Made by a program: the position numbers and the translations under genes. A stretch of DNA of 64,000 bases. Source: Cladocopium goreaui. Lineage: Eukaryota > Sar > Dinophyceae > Suessiales > Symbiodiniaceae. The notes beneath the pieces are model-generated. The model was given only the letters and a program-made list of their open reading frames with translations, did no database searches and had not been told where the DNA came from. The DNA lies in the NCBI GenBank assembly GCA_947184155.2, contig CAMXCT020002023.1:55030-119029 (forward strand), written 5' to 3'. Position 1 is the first letter of the stretch. Each line of letters begins with the position of its first letter. Below, piece after piece: positions 32,667 through 43,404 of the stretch.

Positions 32667-33524
32667 ATCATTCTCAAAATTGGCAAGAATCAAAGGAGCC
32701 CATGTTTTCAAATAATGCAACACTTGATTACACGCTGGCAAATCCAGACTACCAAACTCAGGCCTTGGAGGGTTTGCTCCGACCAGGCCAACTTGAGTTT
32801 GAACATTGTCAGGCAACAAACTTGTGAACTCTGGCCAACGACCCAAACAGACCAAATCTTTCCACAATTTGCGCGTTGCCAAATGAGCTACGGTTGCAGG
32901 CATGGGCAACACCATAACATCGGCAGCATCGGTCGACGCACATCCCCACAGCCTCAAGACATCCCTGACAGACATCAAAACACTTGTTTCTATATCAGTC
33001 AAAACAGTCAAGCTGTTCAGGTCTTGCTCTGCTCTTGGAAAGTATGGCCAAGTGGTTGAAGCTGGCCTTACTGACTGATAGCTGCCACATCGCTCTCGAT
33101 AAACTCCATCCCCACATCGCACAAACGATTGAGTTAAAGCTTCTTTCACAAGCAAAGGCTTTGACAGCGTGAAAACCTTACACAACCTCAAAAAGTAAGC
33201 ATCTGTGGGGTAGTGCCAGAATCGGAAAAGTAAAGATTGTTCAGCTGACATCACAGTTGTCACTCCAGTCCATGCGCCAGAATACTCAGCCAAACAAAGG
33301 GCATACAAGGTCCGGGTTTGCAACTCATGCGGGGCAACTGGCAATGGACACCGGACTGTGCGGACTTTCAGCCAATTTGGTTTGGTCATCCGGTGGCGTC
33401 GAATCTTCAAAGGGGACAGTCGCTCATGTTTGTGATCATCAGGGAATGCGGCCAAAAAAAAACCGACAAACACCATTGCATTTTCAAGCACAAATAATGG
33501 CCTCATTGGACCCTGTAGACACAA
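32667..33524 (-). pseudogene. Large interrupted ORF, segment 1 (N-terminal)
   Basis: 286 codons open to the element B boundary, continuing in frame into segment 2 at 24090. The text upstream (TTTGTGTCTACAG|GG) looks like a splice acceptor, so this may not be the true N-terminus. The sequence has a hydrophobic stretch (AMVFVGFFLAAF), basic patches and a helical region; no motif recognised. With segments 2 and 3 the reconstructed length is about 1,805 codons, carrying one frameshift, one stop and two insertions. Confidence 0.6.
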
Positions 33525-34849
33525 AGCAAGCTGCAGCTTGACTTGAAATGCATCCGATCATGTGTTCTTTTCAAAACTCGGCATTCTTGCAGCCGCAATC
33601 TTATAGTATCTTGCGGCTGCAATGGAAATTTCAAACCACTGAGCTATTCTTGCATGACATTCACAGCGTTGAAGTATTCATAAAGATAAAAACATACATA
33701 TGCACGACTATATATATATTATAGTCCGGTATACGCAAACGAGGAAAACGTCGGAAAATTGCAAACGCAACATGCTGACATCACAGCTGGAAAACAGTGA
33801 GCCACCGGAAATAAAAATTGGGGCAAATGAACATCCGATCGTGAAAAACGTTCCCTTCCTTTTCTGTTTTCCTCCAAGTTCCAAGCAGGGAAGGGTGGTC
33901 ATCAAAGAGATTGGTGGCGTTTGTCACCTATCTTTTCAACGAAAAAAATTCAGCTCAGTTCTTCAAGGAGATTCAGTTCATTTTTTTTCAACTTCCCACT
34001 GCCACCATCCGTCACGTGTGAAATACAACGTTGCGGGATTTCGAACATGACTGATGATTGGATCACAAACAAACTTGGCACATCAAAACGTTTCATCTTC
34101 GAGAAATGAAATTCATTTCAATACGTTGATGAAAACTTTGCAGATTTCGGAAAGTGAAAAACAAACATATATAATATCCCAGATAACAAAAGTATATAGA
34201 TCTATAAACATATAGGTGCACACATATACAAGGCGCTCGGGTCTCGGCATTCTTGCAGCCGGTCCGGTATGTTCATCTGACTTTTCACTGGAAGGGAAAC
34301 GCCACGCCTGGACTCGAGACTCGGACTGATTCTATTCTGTTTAGTAAAGTATGTTTCAAATTTCAAATTTGAAATGTCCATTCCAATTTTTTTTGTCCAG
34401 TTGTATCATCACAAATGAACGCCCATGCTACACCGCACCGCACCTAAGTCGGGAAAGTTAGTTTGAAAACAAATCACAATGGAGCGCTGCGCATTCAGGA
34501 CTGCAAAATTATGAGGTTTTTTTTTAAGTGTTTTATGTCAAAAGTCAAAGTCTGGCCCACCAAAAGCCCAACACGGGCCCAACATAGACCCAAAAATGAC
34601 CCACTCTTTGTCGAGCATGACATAGAACCCAAAATTGCCCACAAAACCCTATCAATAAAGGTTTTTTTTGGAGATTCTTCCACCCAGATAACTCCATCCA
34701 TGGAAATCATGGAAATTGATGGAAATCATGGAACCCCACAGGCCCCACAGTCAAAGTGATTCAGCGAAGCAAAAATTCAGCCAGTCGATGAGTAACTTTA
34801 CCTTTTTCAGACAAAAATGTATACGAAACACACAGGAAATCACAAAAGG
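33525..34849. other. Non-coding stretch with 19-bp direct repeats and a hairpin
   Basis: No gene seen. A hairpin with 12-base arms (TTGCAGCCGCAA / TTGCGGCTGCAA) lies at 33587-33622. The phrase CTCGGCATTCTTGCAGCCG occurs at 33577-33595 and again at 34243-34261. Near 34360 is a short palindromic AAATTTCAAATTTGAAAT tract. Confidence 0.6.
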
Positions 34850-35302
34850 CTAGGGGATCAACGGGTTTCTTAGCCCATCTTGTCGCCAATGAACAAACCC
34901 TTGTGCGCACATCAATTCAGAACTGGTTTGGAACAAAAACATGCCCGGAGAGAACCTAGTATCTTGACGTGGTGGAAGCCCAGGTTGAGGAGGAATCTTG
35001 CGAGGTCTTGATGATGGAGTTGATGGTGCAGGTACTGCTCCAATTTCTTGCCCATAGATCGTTACCATCCAGTTCTCTTCATCAATGGCTTCGTTGATCT
35101 GGTTGACACTCATCTCCCGCATGTCTTCGACGGGTTGTATGGTCCAGTGCTTCACATGGCCCGTGATGTGGATTCTCAGGTAGGCGGTTGATGATGCCAC
35201 TCTTGGATTTGATGGAGTCTTGTTGAACGGCCGTAGTTCCACTTTGGCGGCCTTCACCTGCATGTGCTCCTGGAAGATCTCCTTGTAGAGTGCCATCGTC
35301 AC
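34850..35302 (-). pseudogene. LTR element, polyprotein piece before truncation
   Basis: 150 codons in a new frame following the methyltransferase-like piece: a beta-rich segment (LRIHITGHVKHWTIQPVEDM) and a Pro-rich end. I do not recognise a domain. The element stops here; downstream sequence has no integrase or RT. Confidence 0.4.
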
Positions 35303-35332
35303 CGCGTTCTCAATCCAGTGGACGTAGTCAAC

Positions 35333-37180
35333 TTATCGTTGTGCAGCTTCACCAAAGAGTCCAAGAGCATTGTGCACCGTCTCCATCAGCAATCTTTTGA
35401 TGTAGTGGGATGCCGAGACAGTGAGTTCTTGGCCAGTGTTGTTGTCCACGATGACTTGCTCGTAGGACTCCTTGTTGGCACTGTCTTTCCATCGCTTCAT
35501 GGGGTCCTTGTCCTCAAGCTTCTGAAGTCGTGGATTGGTGCCAGCTGCATATTTGCCATGTCGACATTGTCCAGGAATCATTGAGTGCTCAATGTCCTTG
35601 GGGCATGCTCGCCCAAGTGTGCATCGCACACATTCGTAGAAGCTTGGAGATGTGAACCAGCATAGATCTTGTGCCCAGAGCTTGGTCTTGAGAAGGTTCT
35701 TCTTCTGGAGGAAGCTGATGATGTCCTGTTTCATCCGTTGGCACATGGTCTTTGGGTAGACGGCTGTCATTGCTGTTCGGGATAGCCCATTGGGTGCTTG
35801 TCCTTGAAGATGTGAGTGGGTTTTCCCGCGATGTCCAGAACATCGTAATGCCGTCTTGACCAGCTTGAAGTTAGCACCAAAGCCCGTGGCCTTCTGGATG
35901 AATATGTCCTTCTCATCTCTGAGGTCGTGCATGCATTGGTCACATCTCTGTTTCGATCTGTTCTCTGGGATCTTGTCAAGTCGCAGTGGTGACTCATTGT
36001 CATCTCTCCACATAGCTGATCCCCATGGCTGCTCCACCAAGTAGCCGCGATCATGACGACTTTGATCTTCGCATGATCGTTGGACCCAAGCAATTGATGG
36101 TTGTTCTTGGAGTCGTTCACAGTGCTTGGTCTCGGGGTCCTTGGTGTTGGCAGAGACTGACCATGGTCCACAATCTGGAGAGTGGTGGATGACACCAGGT
36201 TGGAATTCTTGACGTGCCATGTCAAGCATGTGTTGGTGGTTGCTGTTGCGAAGGTTCCAACCATATCGGGCATCCACTGGAAATCCAATCACCAAGCCGG
36301 CCAGGAGCAAAGTGAGGGATAGTCTTCCACTGCCACTGCAAACTTCCCAGAAGTGCCATTTCAGACCACGTCCTTTGGCTCGAGAAAACCATTTCTGGAA
36401 GTTGTTGGGTGTGATTGGCCTCAAACCTGATTTGGTGTAGTACTCCTCTGGGATGGCGCGATAGCGCTTTCGGAGCTTTGCCTGGTCCATGTCATTCGGT
36501 AGGATGTCCTCCTTGTACTGCGGAAAGTCATCCTCGGAGTGAAACTGTTGAAATCCCTTCTCAAAAGTGTCGCAGGGCTTAGTCAGCTCCTTGTCGTTCT
36601 GTACGTGGTGCTCCAACTGAGCACTGGGCGCATCCGCGCCAGGCAAAATGCCTTGAAGTGAAACATTTTCATAGTTGCTGTGCTTGACGTCATTCTCCTC
36701 CTGCTCGTTCTCTTTCCGCTCATCAGTGTTGCCATCAGCTGCATCGGAAGTTGAAGTGGAGGATGTCTGCAGCGGAGTGTCATCCTTGTTGTTCTCTGTT
36801 GCAGTGGTGCATGCCTTCTCTTGTTCACCCCGGTCGCCTTCCGTCTGAGCAGGCCGTGATGAAAGGAAGCAATGCTTCATTCTTGGGCAGACATCTTGCC
36901 ATAGCTGAGTGGCTTGTGTTGCTACCTTGTTGAAGAACGCCGTCACATCCTGCTTGATGCCATCGCGCAACTTGTGCTTGGTCGGCTCGTCTGTCGGCAA
37001 CAGGTAGTGGCCTGACTCCGTCAGCAAAAGCCGGAAGAGCTTGACCTTGGAAATCTCCTGGTCATTGTGGTTGTCGGCATCCATGTCGACGGTGAGCAAT
37101 CCATCGCCATCTTCAAAGTAGTTGCAGAAGAGACACTGCTCATACGTCGCAAAGAAGGGTTGCCAATGAGAGCAGGGCAT
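35333..37180 (-). pseudogene. LTR element methyltransferase-like segment
   Basis: 615 open codons. The first ~250 are acidic and low complexity. Then come FWEVCSGSGRLS (~278, motif I), a following acidic strand (PVDARYG), HHSPDCGPWS (~333, motif IV position with Cys) and LVEQPWGSAMW (~380, motif VI position). The layout matches the pol N-termini of elements A, B and C. The C-terminal part is Cys/His-rich (CVRCTLGRACPKD). C5-methyltransferases captured by LTR elements have been reported from Symbiodinium; whether this domain is active is unknown. Confidence 0.65.
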
Positions 37181-37250
37181 AGGCTGCCTTCACCTCCAAG
37201 AACTTCTCCTGTGAAGGAAATGCTTTGGCCATTCGTGACCAGTGGAATTG

Positions 37251-38616
37251 TCACCTGGCCCAAAGTCCTGTCAGACATGCCAGAAATTCCACTGACTGGC
37301 GAAGTCTTGTCCTTCTTGATCTCCACCTGGTGTGCAAGGTGTCGGGCTCCACGCAGTTGTTGAGAAGCTCCCTGAGGGTTTCAGACCCAATGAGTCCGGA
37401 GGCAGCTCCAGGATCCACAATCAATCCCTGTCTCTTCTGGCCACGAACCACAAAGTACTCGTGGGTGTCGTAGAAGCTCGAGACAAAAGAGAAAGCCGTG
37501 GCATGCTTCTTGTCTTTCTTCTCCTTCTTGTCGTCCTCAGCCAACTCTTCACTGGTAGAGCTCGATCTGGTGCGCTCCACACGTCCAAGCTTGATGATCT
37601 CCTCGTCCTCTGAAAGCCCATGGATGTTGTACTCCTTGGGAGAGTTGCCAGGCTTTGGAAGTGAGGTGTTTGAGTTGGGAACTCCTGCGCCAATGTCAAG
37701 CCCTTTTGAAGGGTCCTTCTTGTAGGTCTCTCCATAGCCGTTGAAGTTGGTGGAGGTAGTTGCACTCGAAGTGGAAGCATACCATGATCGCTTTCCATAG
37801 CCTTTGCCTTTCGAGCTCTTGCCCTTCTTGCCTTTTCCTTTGCAGTATGGACGCCAGCCCCAGGAGCCTTTTGACTTGCTCTTTCCCTTGCCTTTGCCCT
37901 TGTAGCCTTTTCCCTTCTGGTAGTTGTTCTTGCCTTTGCCGCCACCATTGCCATCTCATGCAAGAAGACAATCTCTGACCTGATGCCATTTCGATCCACA
38001 GTTGAAGCATCCGTCATTGTCCTTGCCTTTGCCCTTGTAGTAGGCTGCATCATCTTCGTTCTTCTCCTCGTTCTTGTCGGTGGTCGGCATCTGCTGCACC
38101 TCTTCGTTGGAGGCTTCCCCATAGTCCTCCTCATACCATTGGTCATCCTCGTAGCAGTCATACCAGATGCCAGCTGAGTCATCATAATCGTACCAGCCAT
38201 CGTCAGCATCATAGTACTGCCACCAGCCATCATCATCATGGTCGCCGTACCAATAGTCCAGGTCGTAGTTCTCCTCCTCGTTGTGGTCGCCATAGAAGAT
38301 CTCCGTGGTGTCGTCATTGCGATTGGGGCTCAATCTCAAAGCCAGTGCACGAGCTTCTTGAAAGCGCGTGTAGTCGCCCCCAATCTGCAGCTTGATGTCA
38401 TCCACGGTCTTTGCACTCAAGCCACTGCTTGAAGAAGAGGAAGAATCTTCCGACCTCGTTCAACTGTAGGCCAGCACGATCGCTCGCCTCATCCAGTCTG
38501 GACTCGAACTCGACGCTGTACTCGGCCAGGGTCATCTTGTTCCTGGAGATGTTGAAGAACTTCTCCAAAGCCTGAGTCGCCAAGTCTTGGTCCTGTTGAC
38601 CGAATGCGGCCTTCAA
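37251..38616 (-). pseudogene. LTR element gag C-terminus, zinc knuckle and protease
   Basis: 38420-37956 is acidic and Tyr/Asp-rich and ends with a retroviral zinc knuckle, CFNCGSKWHQVRDC (C-x2-C-x4-H-x4-C). After a frame change a Lys/Gly-rich basic stretch (KGKGYKGKGKGKSKSKG) follows, then an aspartic protease with GLIVDPGAASGLIG, where DPGA takes the place of DSGA/DTGA. More frame changes near 37310 and 37150. Expected roles are RNA packaging and polyprotein cleavage; not functional as it stands. Confidence 0.65.
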
Positions 38617-38628
38617 TATATGCCGAGG

Positions 38629-39228
38629 TCAGGTACTGGACACCTGATGGGATGTGGCTCTGGATGAGGTTGCCGCTCTAGTGACCTCATCAACGCTCAA
38701 CCGAGCGAGAGCAGCATCGCCGGTGTCGAAGCCACCGTCTGGTCGAGGTACCCGTAGATTCAGGGCAATCTTTGCAGCGCGGCCATAAAGTCTGCCTGCA
38801 ATGAGAGGCCCAATGATCTCGTCATCCAAGTTGCAGATGCGGTACCAAAGCTTCAACTTTGCGAAGTAGAGGTGCAATGGGTAGGCGGAATCGCCTGGAG
38901 TCCACCCTGGAGGGATGTCTCTCCTGAACTCCTGGAGAGGGATGGATCCCGTCGTTGGTGGGCTGGTCATCGTGCCGTCGCCCTTGTCAGAGAGGATCAC
39001 CAGGAGGTACACAGAGACCAAATGCCAAAGTGGCGTGCCAGGAAGATCACCAGGATGTAGTCCAGGGCCAATGTCACCGAAGTCAAAGGCAAGCAAGTCC
39101 ACCAGGGTATACTCAATGACCAAACCAGCCAAGTCAAAGGCAAAGTGGAGGGTCAAGAGGTACAAGGATGTAGCAGCGCACAGCTGGTAGGTGAAGTTGT
39201 CCCGGATCGCAGAGCTCCCCAGGCGCAA
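38629..39228 (-). pseudogene. LTR element gag, N-terminal piece
   Basis: The likely gag start is the Met of MTSPPTTGSIPLQEFRRDI, about 85 codons into the frame; what precedes is probably leader. It reads PPGWTPGDSAYPLHLYFAKL and on as a helix-rich gag domain, then breaks frame near 38630. The next piece (38616-38398: FFNISRNKMTLAEYSVEFES) continues the same domain in another frame. Confidence 0.6.
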
Positions 39229-39310
39229 CGCCCCGCGAGCGAGGCAGCCTCACAGAGGCGGCAGCCAGCAAGCAAGGCGCCATGCCTCAGGTAGGGAGCC
39301 CCCCAGAGGA

Positions 39311-39323
39311 GGCTCCGCTACCA
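39311..39323 (-). promoter_or_regulatory. Primer-binding-like site, initiator tRNA-Met type
   Basis: The minus strand reads TGGTAGCGGAGCC; an initiator tRNA-Met 3' end typically gives TGGTAGCAGAG, one mismatch. It stands between a possible LTR end (CTCAAAACA) and the gag leader, the place where LTR elements prime minus-strand DNA. Confidence 0.45.
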
Positions 39324-39419
39324 AATTTGTTTTGAGCAGCTCAAGAGCGCTCTGCGACGTGTCGGGATTTGTGGTCTGTGCCTGGGTGAACATGATACTA
39401 CACTTGATCATAGCCTATA

Positions 39420-39655
39420 CATGTCCCACACATTTCACTTTGTGTGTGGGAGCAAGTTGTGTGATGACAAGTTGTGTGTGAGCAAGTTGTGTGATGCCAA
39501 GTTGTATGTGAGTGAGCGATTTGGTGAGGACAAGTTGTGTGTGAGCTAGTTGTGTGATGACAAATTGTGTGTGGACAAGTTGTGTGTCAGCGATTTGGTG
39601 AGGACAAGTTGTGTGTGAGCAAGTTGTGTGTGGACAAGTTGTGGGCGGGAGGGGC
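39420..39655. repeat. GTGTGTGAGCAAGTT minisatellite
   Basis: Irregular tandem units of about 15-17 bases combining ACAAGTTGTGTG, GAGCAAGTTGTGTG and GAGCGATTTGGTGAG. It ends the LTR element on its 5' side. The ORFs over it are repeat translations. Confidence 0.8.
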
Positions 39656-39671
39656 GGGAGGCGGAGGAGGA

Positions 39672-39799
39672 GGCGGCGGCGGGATACAGAACCAAAAACA
39701 AGAACCCCACACAAAGATGTGGGGAAAAAATGGCTCAACATTTTTTCCCCACATCTTTGTGTGGGGTTCTTGTTTTTGGTTCTGTATCCCGCCGCCGCC
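39672..39799. repeat. Perfect inverted repeat: two 61-base arms, 6-base loop
   Basis: Arms 39672-39732 and 39739-39799 are exact reverse complements around GCTCAA. The outer end is GGCGGCGGCGGGATAC, the inner end GTGGGGAAAAAATG. A third copy of the right arm lies at 39959-40019. Confidence 0.9.
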
Positions 39800-39854
39800 A
39801 ATTTTGGTTGCCATCGTTGCCCGTCAAGAAATAAGGTCGATTTTTGTCAAAAAT

Positions 39855-39910
39855 AAGGCTTATTTTGGCAAAAATCGACCTTAAGGCTTATTTTGGCAAA
39901 AATCGACCTT
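39855..39910. repeat. 28-base tandem duplication
   Basis: 39855-39882 and 39883-39910 are identical, starting AAGGCTTATTTTGGCAAAAA. They lie between the palindrome and its third arm copy. Confidence 0.9.
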
Positions 39911-40089
39911 ATTTCTGGACGGGCAGGTGGGCAGCTGCCTGGGCAAAATTTGGCTCAACATTTTTTCCCCACATCTTTGTGTGGGGTTCTTGTTTTTGGT
40001 TCTGTATCCCGCCGCCGCCTTTTTTGGTTGCCATCGTTGTCCGTCAAAAAATAAAGCTTACTTTTGTCAAAATAAGCCTTGAGTTCTTC

Positions 40090-40970
40090 ATTGGACCATC
40101 CACACGGTTCAACTACATGATGATGGCAAAGACTATCCTTTTGGCTAAAAAAGAGTCGCCGCAATCCATGCATGATGCGAGACCTGTGACTATCTTGAGC
40201 TGCTTGTATAGATTGTTTGGAAAGATGGTTTTCAAGACCATTGCTTCGTCTTGGAGAAATGTCTTCCCTCCAGCCATTTCAGGTGGCCTCCCTGGGAGGG
40301 GTGTGAAGGAAATTGCATACGTACAGAAGCGTTTTATTGAAGATTCACTTTGTCGTGGTCAGACATGTGGAGGGTATTCACTTGATTTGATCAAGGCATA
40401 TAACACTTTTGGTCGTTTTGCAGTTGCCAGAGTCATGATTCAGCTGGGTGTGCCTGATGTGGTGGTGACCTCATGGATCATTAGCCTGGACAGAATGGTG
40501 CGATATCCCACTTTGAATGGAAGTGTCAGCCGTGGAATTTTTTCAACGACTGGAGTACCGGAGGGGTGCTCTATTAGCGTTTTGGCAATGCTAGCGACAT
40601 CTGCTTTTTTCTATTTTGGCCTGCAGAACAGTCACATTTTCCCTTTTGCGTATGCAGACAACTGGAGCTGGTTGACAAAACAACAGAGGGCCCACCTGGT
40701 CGCCTTTGATGATGTCAAAAGGCTGACAAATGCTTTGAGGCTTCAGATCGATCATGCAAAGAGTTGGCACTGGGGGACAACCAAGGAATTTAGGAAATTT
40801 TGTGCTGACAATCTCCCGGTGGAGAATGGATCCGTTGTCATTAAGACCGTGGTCAAAGATTTGGGTGAAGTGGTTCACTACAACAAGTCGATGTCATTGG
40901 GTTTTGTGAAAGAAAAAATTGCTGAATCCATCTCGCGAATTGGTAGGGTTGAAAATCTGCCATGTTCCTT
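40090..40970 (+). pseudogene. LINE reverse transcriptase
   Basis: The open frame covers RT motifs: a substrate strand with ARPVTILSCLYRLFGKMV, motif A YSLDLIKAYNTF (~40376), motif B GVPEGCSISVLAM (~40555) and motif C FAYADNW (~40645). Motif C has Asn where the second catalytic Asp (YADD) is usual. The N-terminal part of the frame (from 39844) is repeat-derived. A frame change near 40965 leads to the next piece. Confidence 0.75.
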
Positions 40971-41521
40971 ACAGAAAAAAAGCTCTTTTCATTCAGACCG
41001 CTGTTTACCCGATGGCCTTTTACAGTGCTGATACGGTGTACATTGGTCAAGTACATTCTACAGCAGTGAGAAGGGCAATTACCCATGCTTTGGTGGGCAA
41101 TTGGCATAACGCATCACCTTTCATTGCATGTGTTGGTATCGCAAAATTTTTGCAAGATCCTTTTGTTTTTGTCCTATGTCATTGTGCAAGGACAGTGAGA
41201 CGCTTGAGTAATGTTGACCAGGCATGCGCTCAGTCTACAGTTCAGTTTGCAGTACAATATGAGGGATGTCGCCCTTATGGACCTGCAAGTACCTTGAGAG
41301 GTTATCTTAACCATGTAGGTTGGACTCTTTCAGATGACGGAACTTTGACTGGCCCGGAACTCTTGCACTGCAACATTTTAAGAGACTCCACAAAGAAGAT
41401 CAGGAATTGCATTGCAATGATGTGGGAGTGCCACATCATTACCTCTATGACCCGCAAAGGTGTTGGAAATTTTTTTGTGGACTTGAAGCTGTCCCGTAAA
41501 GTTTTTTTCGGAACTCGATGA
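40919..41521 (+). pseudogene. LINE thumb/linker region, second frame
   Basis: Continues the RT after a one-base shift: VPYRKKALFIQTAVYPMAFY onward, helix-rich, with the character of the RT thumb and connection. Ends near a run of T at ~41500, where a further shift joins it to the RNase H piece. Confidence 0.6.
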
Positions 41522-41537
41522 AACGGAACAACAGCTT

Positions 41538-42560
41538 GTGAAACTCAACATGGTTGGGGGATTTCAGACCATGCAACAAAAGGCGCTTTGGGATGACACC
41601 GTGGTGCCAGTATGTCAACTGTGTGGTCAACCGGATACCAGGGAACACAGGATGCTATCGTGCACAAACATGGAGGACATCAGAAAACAGCATGTTGAAG
41701 CTTGTGACATATTACAGCATCAGCGACCTGAATGGTGTTTCATGCCACTCCCCAGATTGTATGATGATGTATATATGTTGAGAGCGTTTGTGAAAACAAT
41801 TAAATTGCCCAAAGTGGAAAGACCATGTGAGACTGGAATTTCACATTTGCGTTTTTTTATGGATGGTGGGGCGATACATCCTGCTTTTCATGTTGGCAGA
41901 CTAGCGGCATGGGCTGTCATTCAGGATCTTTCTACCTCTGACACTGCAAGGAGAATGTGTGTTGATTACCTTTTCTTGCAACCACCTCAGCTACCGCTGT
42001 TCCGGGTGGCGGCTATGGGAATGGTGTCTGGTGACCAGACTGTAGCAAGAGGTGAGTTGCAGGCTTTGGCGCGTGCATGTGAAATAGCATTGTTGTCAGA
42101 ATCCATGGAAACCGCGGAGTTTGTGACAGATGCAAGCTATGTTTGTGCAGTCGTTAGACTGATTGAATCTGGGCTCTTTGCTTTCTGTTTGCACCATTTG
42201 CCAAATGCTGCTTTGATCCTTCAACTTCATGCGATGTGGCGCCCGGATGTTTTTTGCATTCGCAAAGTCAAAAGTCACAGACGGTTTGATGAAACGAAAG
42301 ACCTTGATGATCTTTGGTACATTGCGGGCAATTTTTGTGCTGATATGGTTGTCAATCTGGTTTTTTTGACCATTCCATCGTGCATACGACGGTGTGCAGA
42401 AAAAGCAGTTGATTTTCAACGCAAAGAAGAAGCCAGATTAAAGTGTGTTTTCAAATACATCACTCAACTCAACAGATCGAGGTGTGAACAATTGAACCAC
42501 TCTGTTGCTACGGGCAAAGGACATACAACCAAACTGCAGTTGCCTAGACATGAACAATAG
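41538..42560 (+). pseudogene. LINE zinc finger and RNase H
   Basis: 340 codons: a Cys/His finger (CQLCGQPDTREHRMLSC) about residue 36, then RNase H with FFMDGGAI (first Asp), RGELQALARA (Glu), VTDASY (Asp), and KVKSHRRFDE followed by AGNFCADMVV (last Asp). This combination of finger and RNase H follows RT in several LINE clades. It degrades the RNA strand during element copying. Confidence 0.75.
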
Positions 42561-43283
42561 AGGATTGTGGGGGTCTTTGATTCGCAAGCTTATGGACAAG
42601 ATGCTGTCAAATGGCTTTGCAATTTTGAACCACCAGGGTATGTTGCGTGGACACCTATTGAATGTGAACAGCAGATTTTTCAAATGGTTCTCCAAGGGCC
42701 AAACATTGGTATTGCAATCAAGAAATGGGTTGAAACCTTGCGATGGCCACAAGATGTTGACAATCAGGATCCACAAGATTGGGGTATATCCTGGTTTGAA
42801 ATGATGATTTCTATCTATCTTTTTACGGGAATGTTGTTTCCCATCCGTATCTCTGGAGCAGGTGCTCGGTCAAAGTACATTCAGTATCACTCAGACGAGG
42901 CAACGTTATTGCCACATACGAAACGTTCTGGGGCATAACAGGCACAGTGTTTTCGCAATGTCATTCAGAACCTATCCACTCTACTTGGGGAACGGTTTTT
43001 CCCTACTTGTGACTCGTCGAAATGCAGCTCTATGTACCGCTTGGGATGGAGAAATGAATGTGCTGGCTTGTCAAGAAGGCCAATTTTGCCAAATGGCGCG
43101 AAAACAATGTTATTCATCCAGCAATACCTTGAGAAATTAGGGGGGGTGAGAGCTCTGGCCAATCCGATATTTCACAAAGAACTTGTTCCTCAAATTGCCA
43201 TTGACATTATCGAGGAGGATGATGTTCCAACGAGATTTCAGAAATATATGGCATTCATGAAAAGGAAGAGACGTGGGAATTAA
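42561..43283 (+). pseudogene. LINE C-terminal extension in pieces
   Basis: Three overlapping frames (42567-42938, 42862-43140, 43032-43283) look like one protein region, for instance VFDSQAYGQDAVKWLCNF, then NRHSVFAMSFRTYPLYLGNG, then LFIQQYLEKLGGVRALANPI. No domain recognised. Confidence 0.45.
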
Positions 43284-43404
43284 TTCAGAATTTGATTTCT
43301 TAATTTGGTTTGATTCACTGCTGTGTGCAGTATCTTTGCAAGTTTCAACCTCATACCTCCGCCACCTGTGCATGGAGTATGAGACAGTGGTTGAGTCCGC
43401 ACGT

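Larger units (their letters stand above)
34850..39420 (-). mobile_element. Decayed LTR retrotransposon (copia-like), 3' truncated
   Basis: Minus-strand order: end of a possible LTR and a primer-binding-like site (39311-39323), gag, zinc knuckle, aspartic protease, methyltransferase-like domain. Integrase, RT and the 3' LTR are absent, so the element is cut off near 34850. Several frame changes break it. Copia affinity rests on overall gag/protease style and an initiator-tRNA-like primer site; without RT or integrase this is not proven. Confidence 0.65.
40045..43283 (+). mobile_element. 5'-truncated LINE (RT, zinc finger, RNase H)
   Basis: Plus-strand non-LTR retrotransposon remnant. It starts inside the RT fingers and runs through RT, a Cys/His finger and RNase H to a C-terminal extension ending near 43283. 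At least three frame changes break it. Its 3' end may reach to 43404, where element C is inserted. Confidence 0.75.

Noticed and set aside
37421-38317. 298-codon Arg/Thr/Met-rich minus-strand ORF
   Set aside because: It is the wrong frame of the acidic Asp/Tyr-rich gag region and of the Lys/Gly-rich basic stretch. The alternative frames carry a zinc knuckle and a protease.
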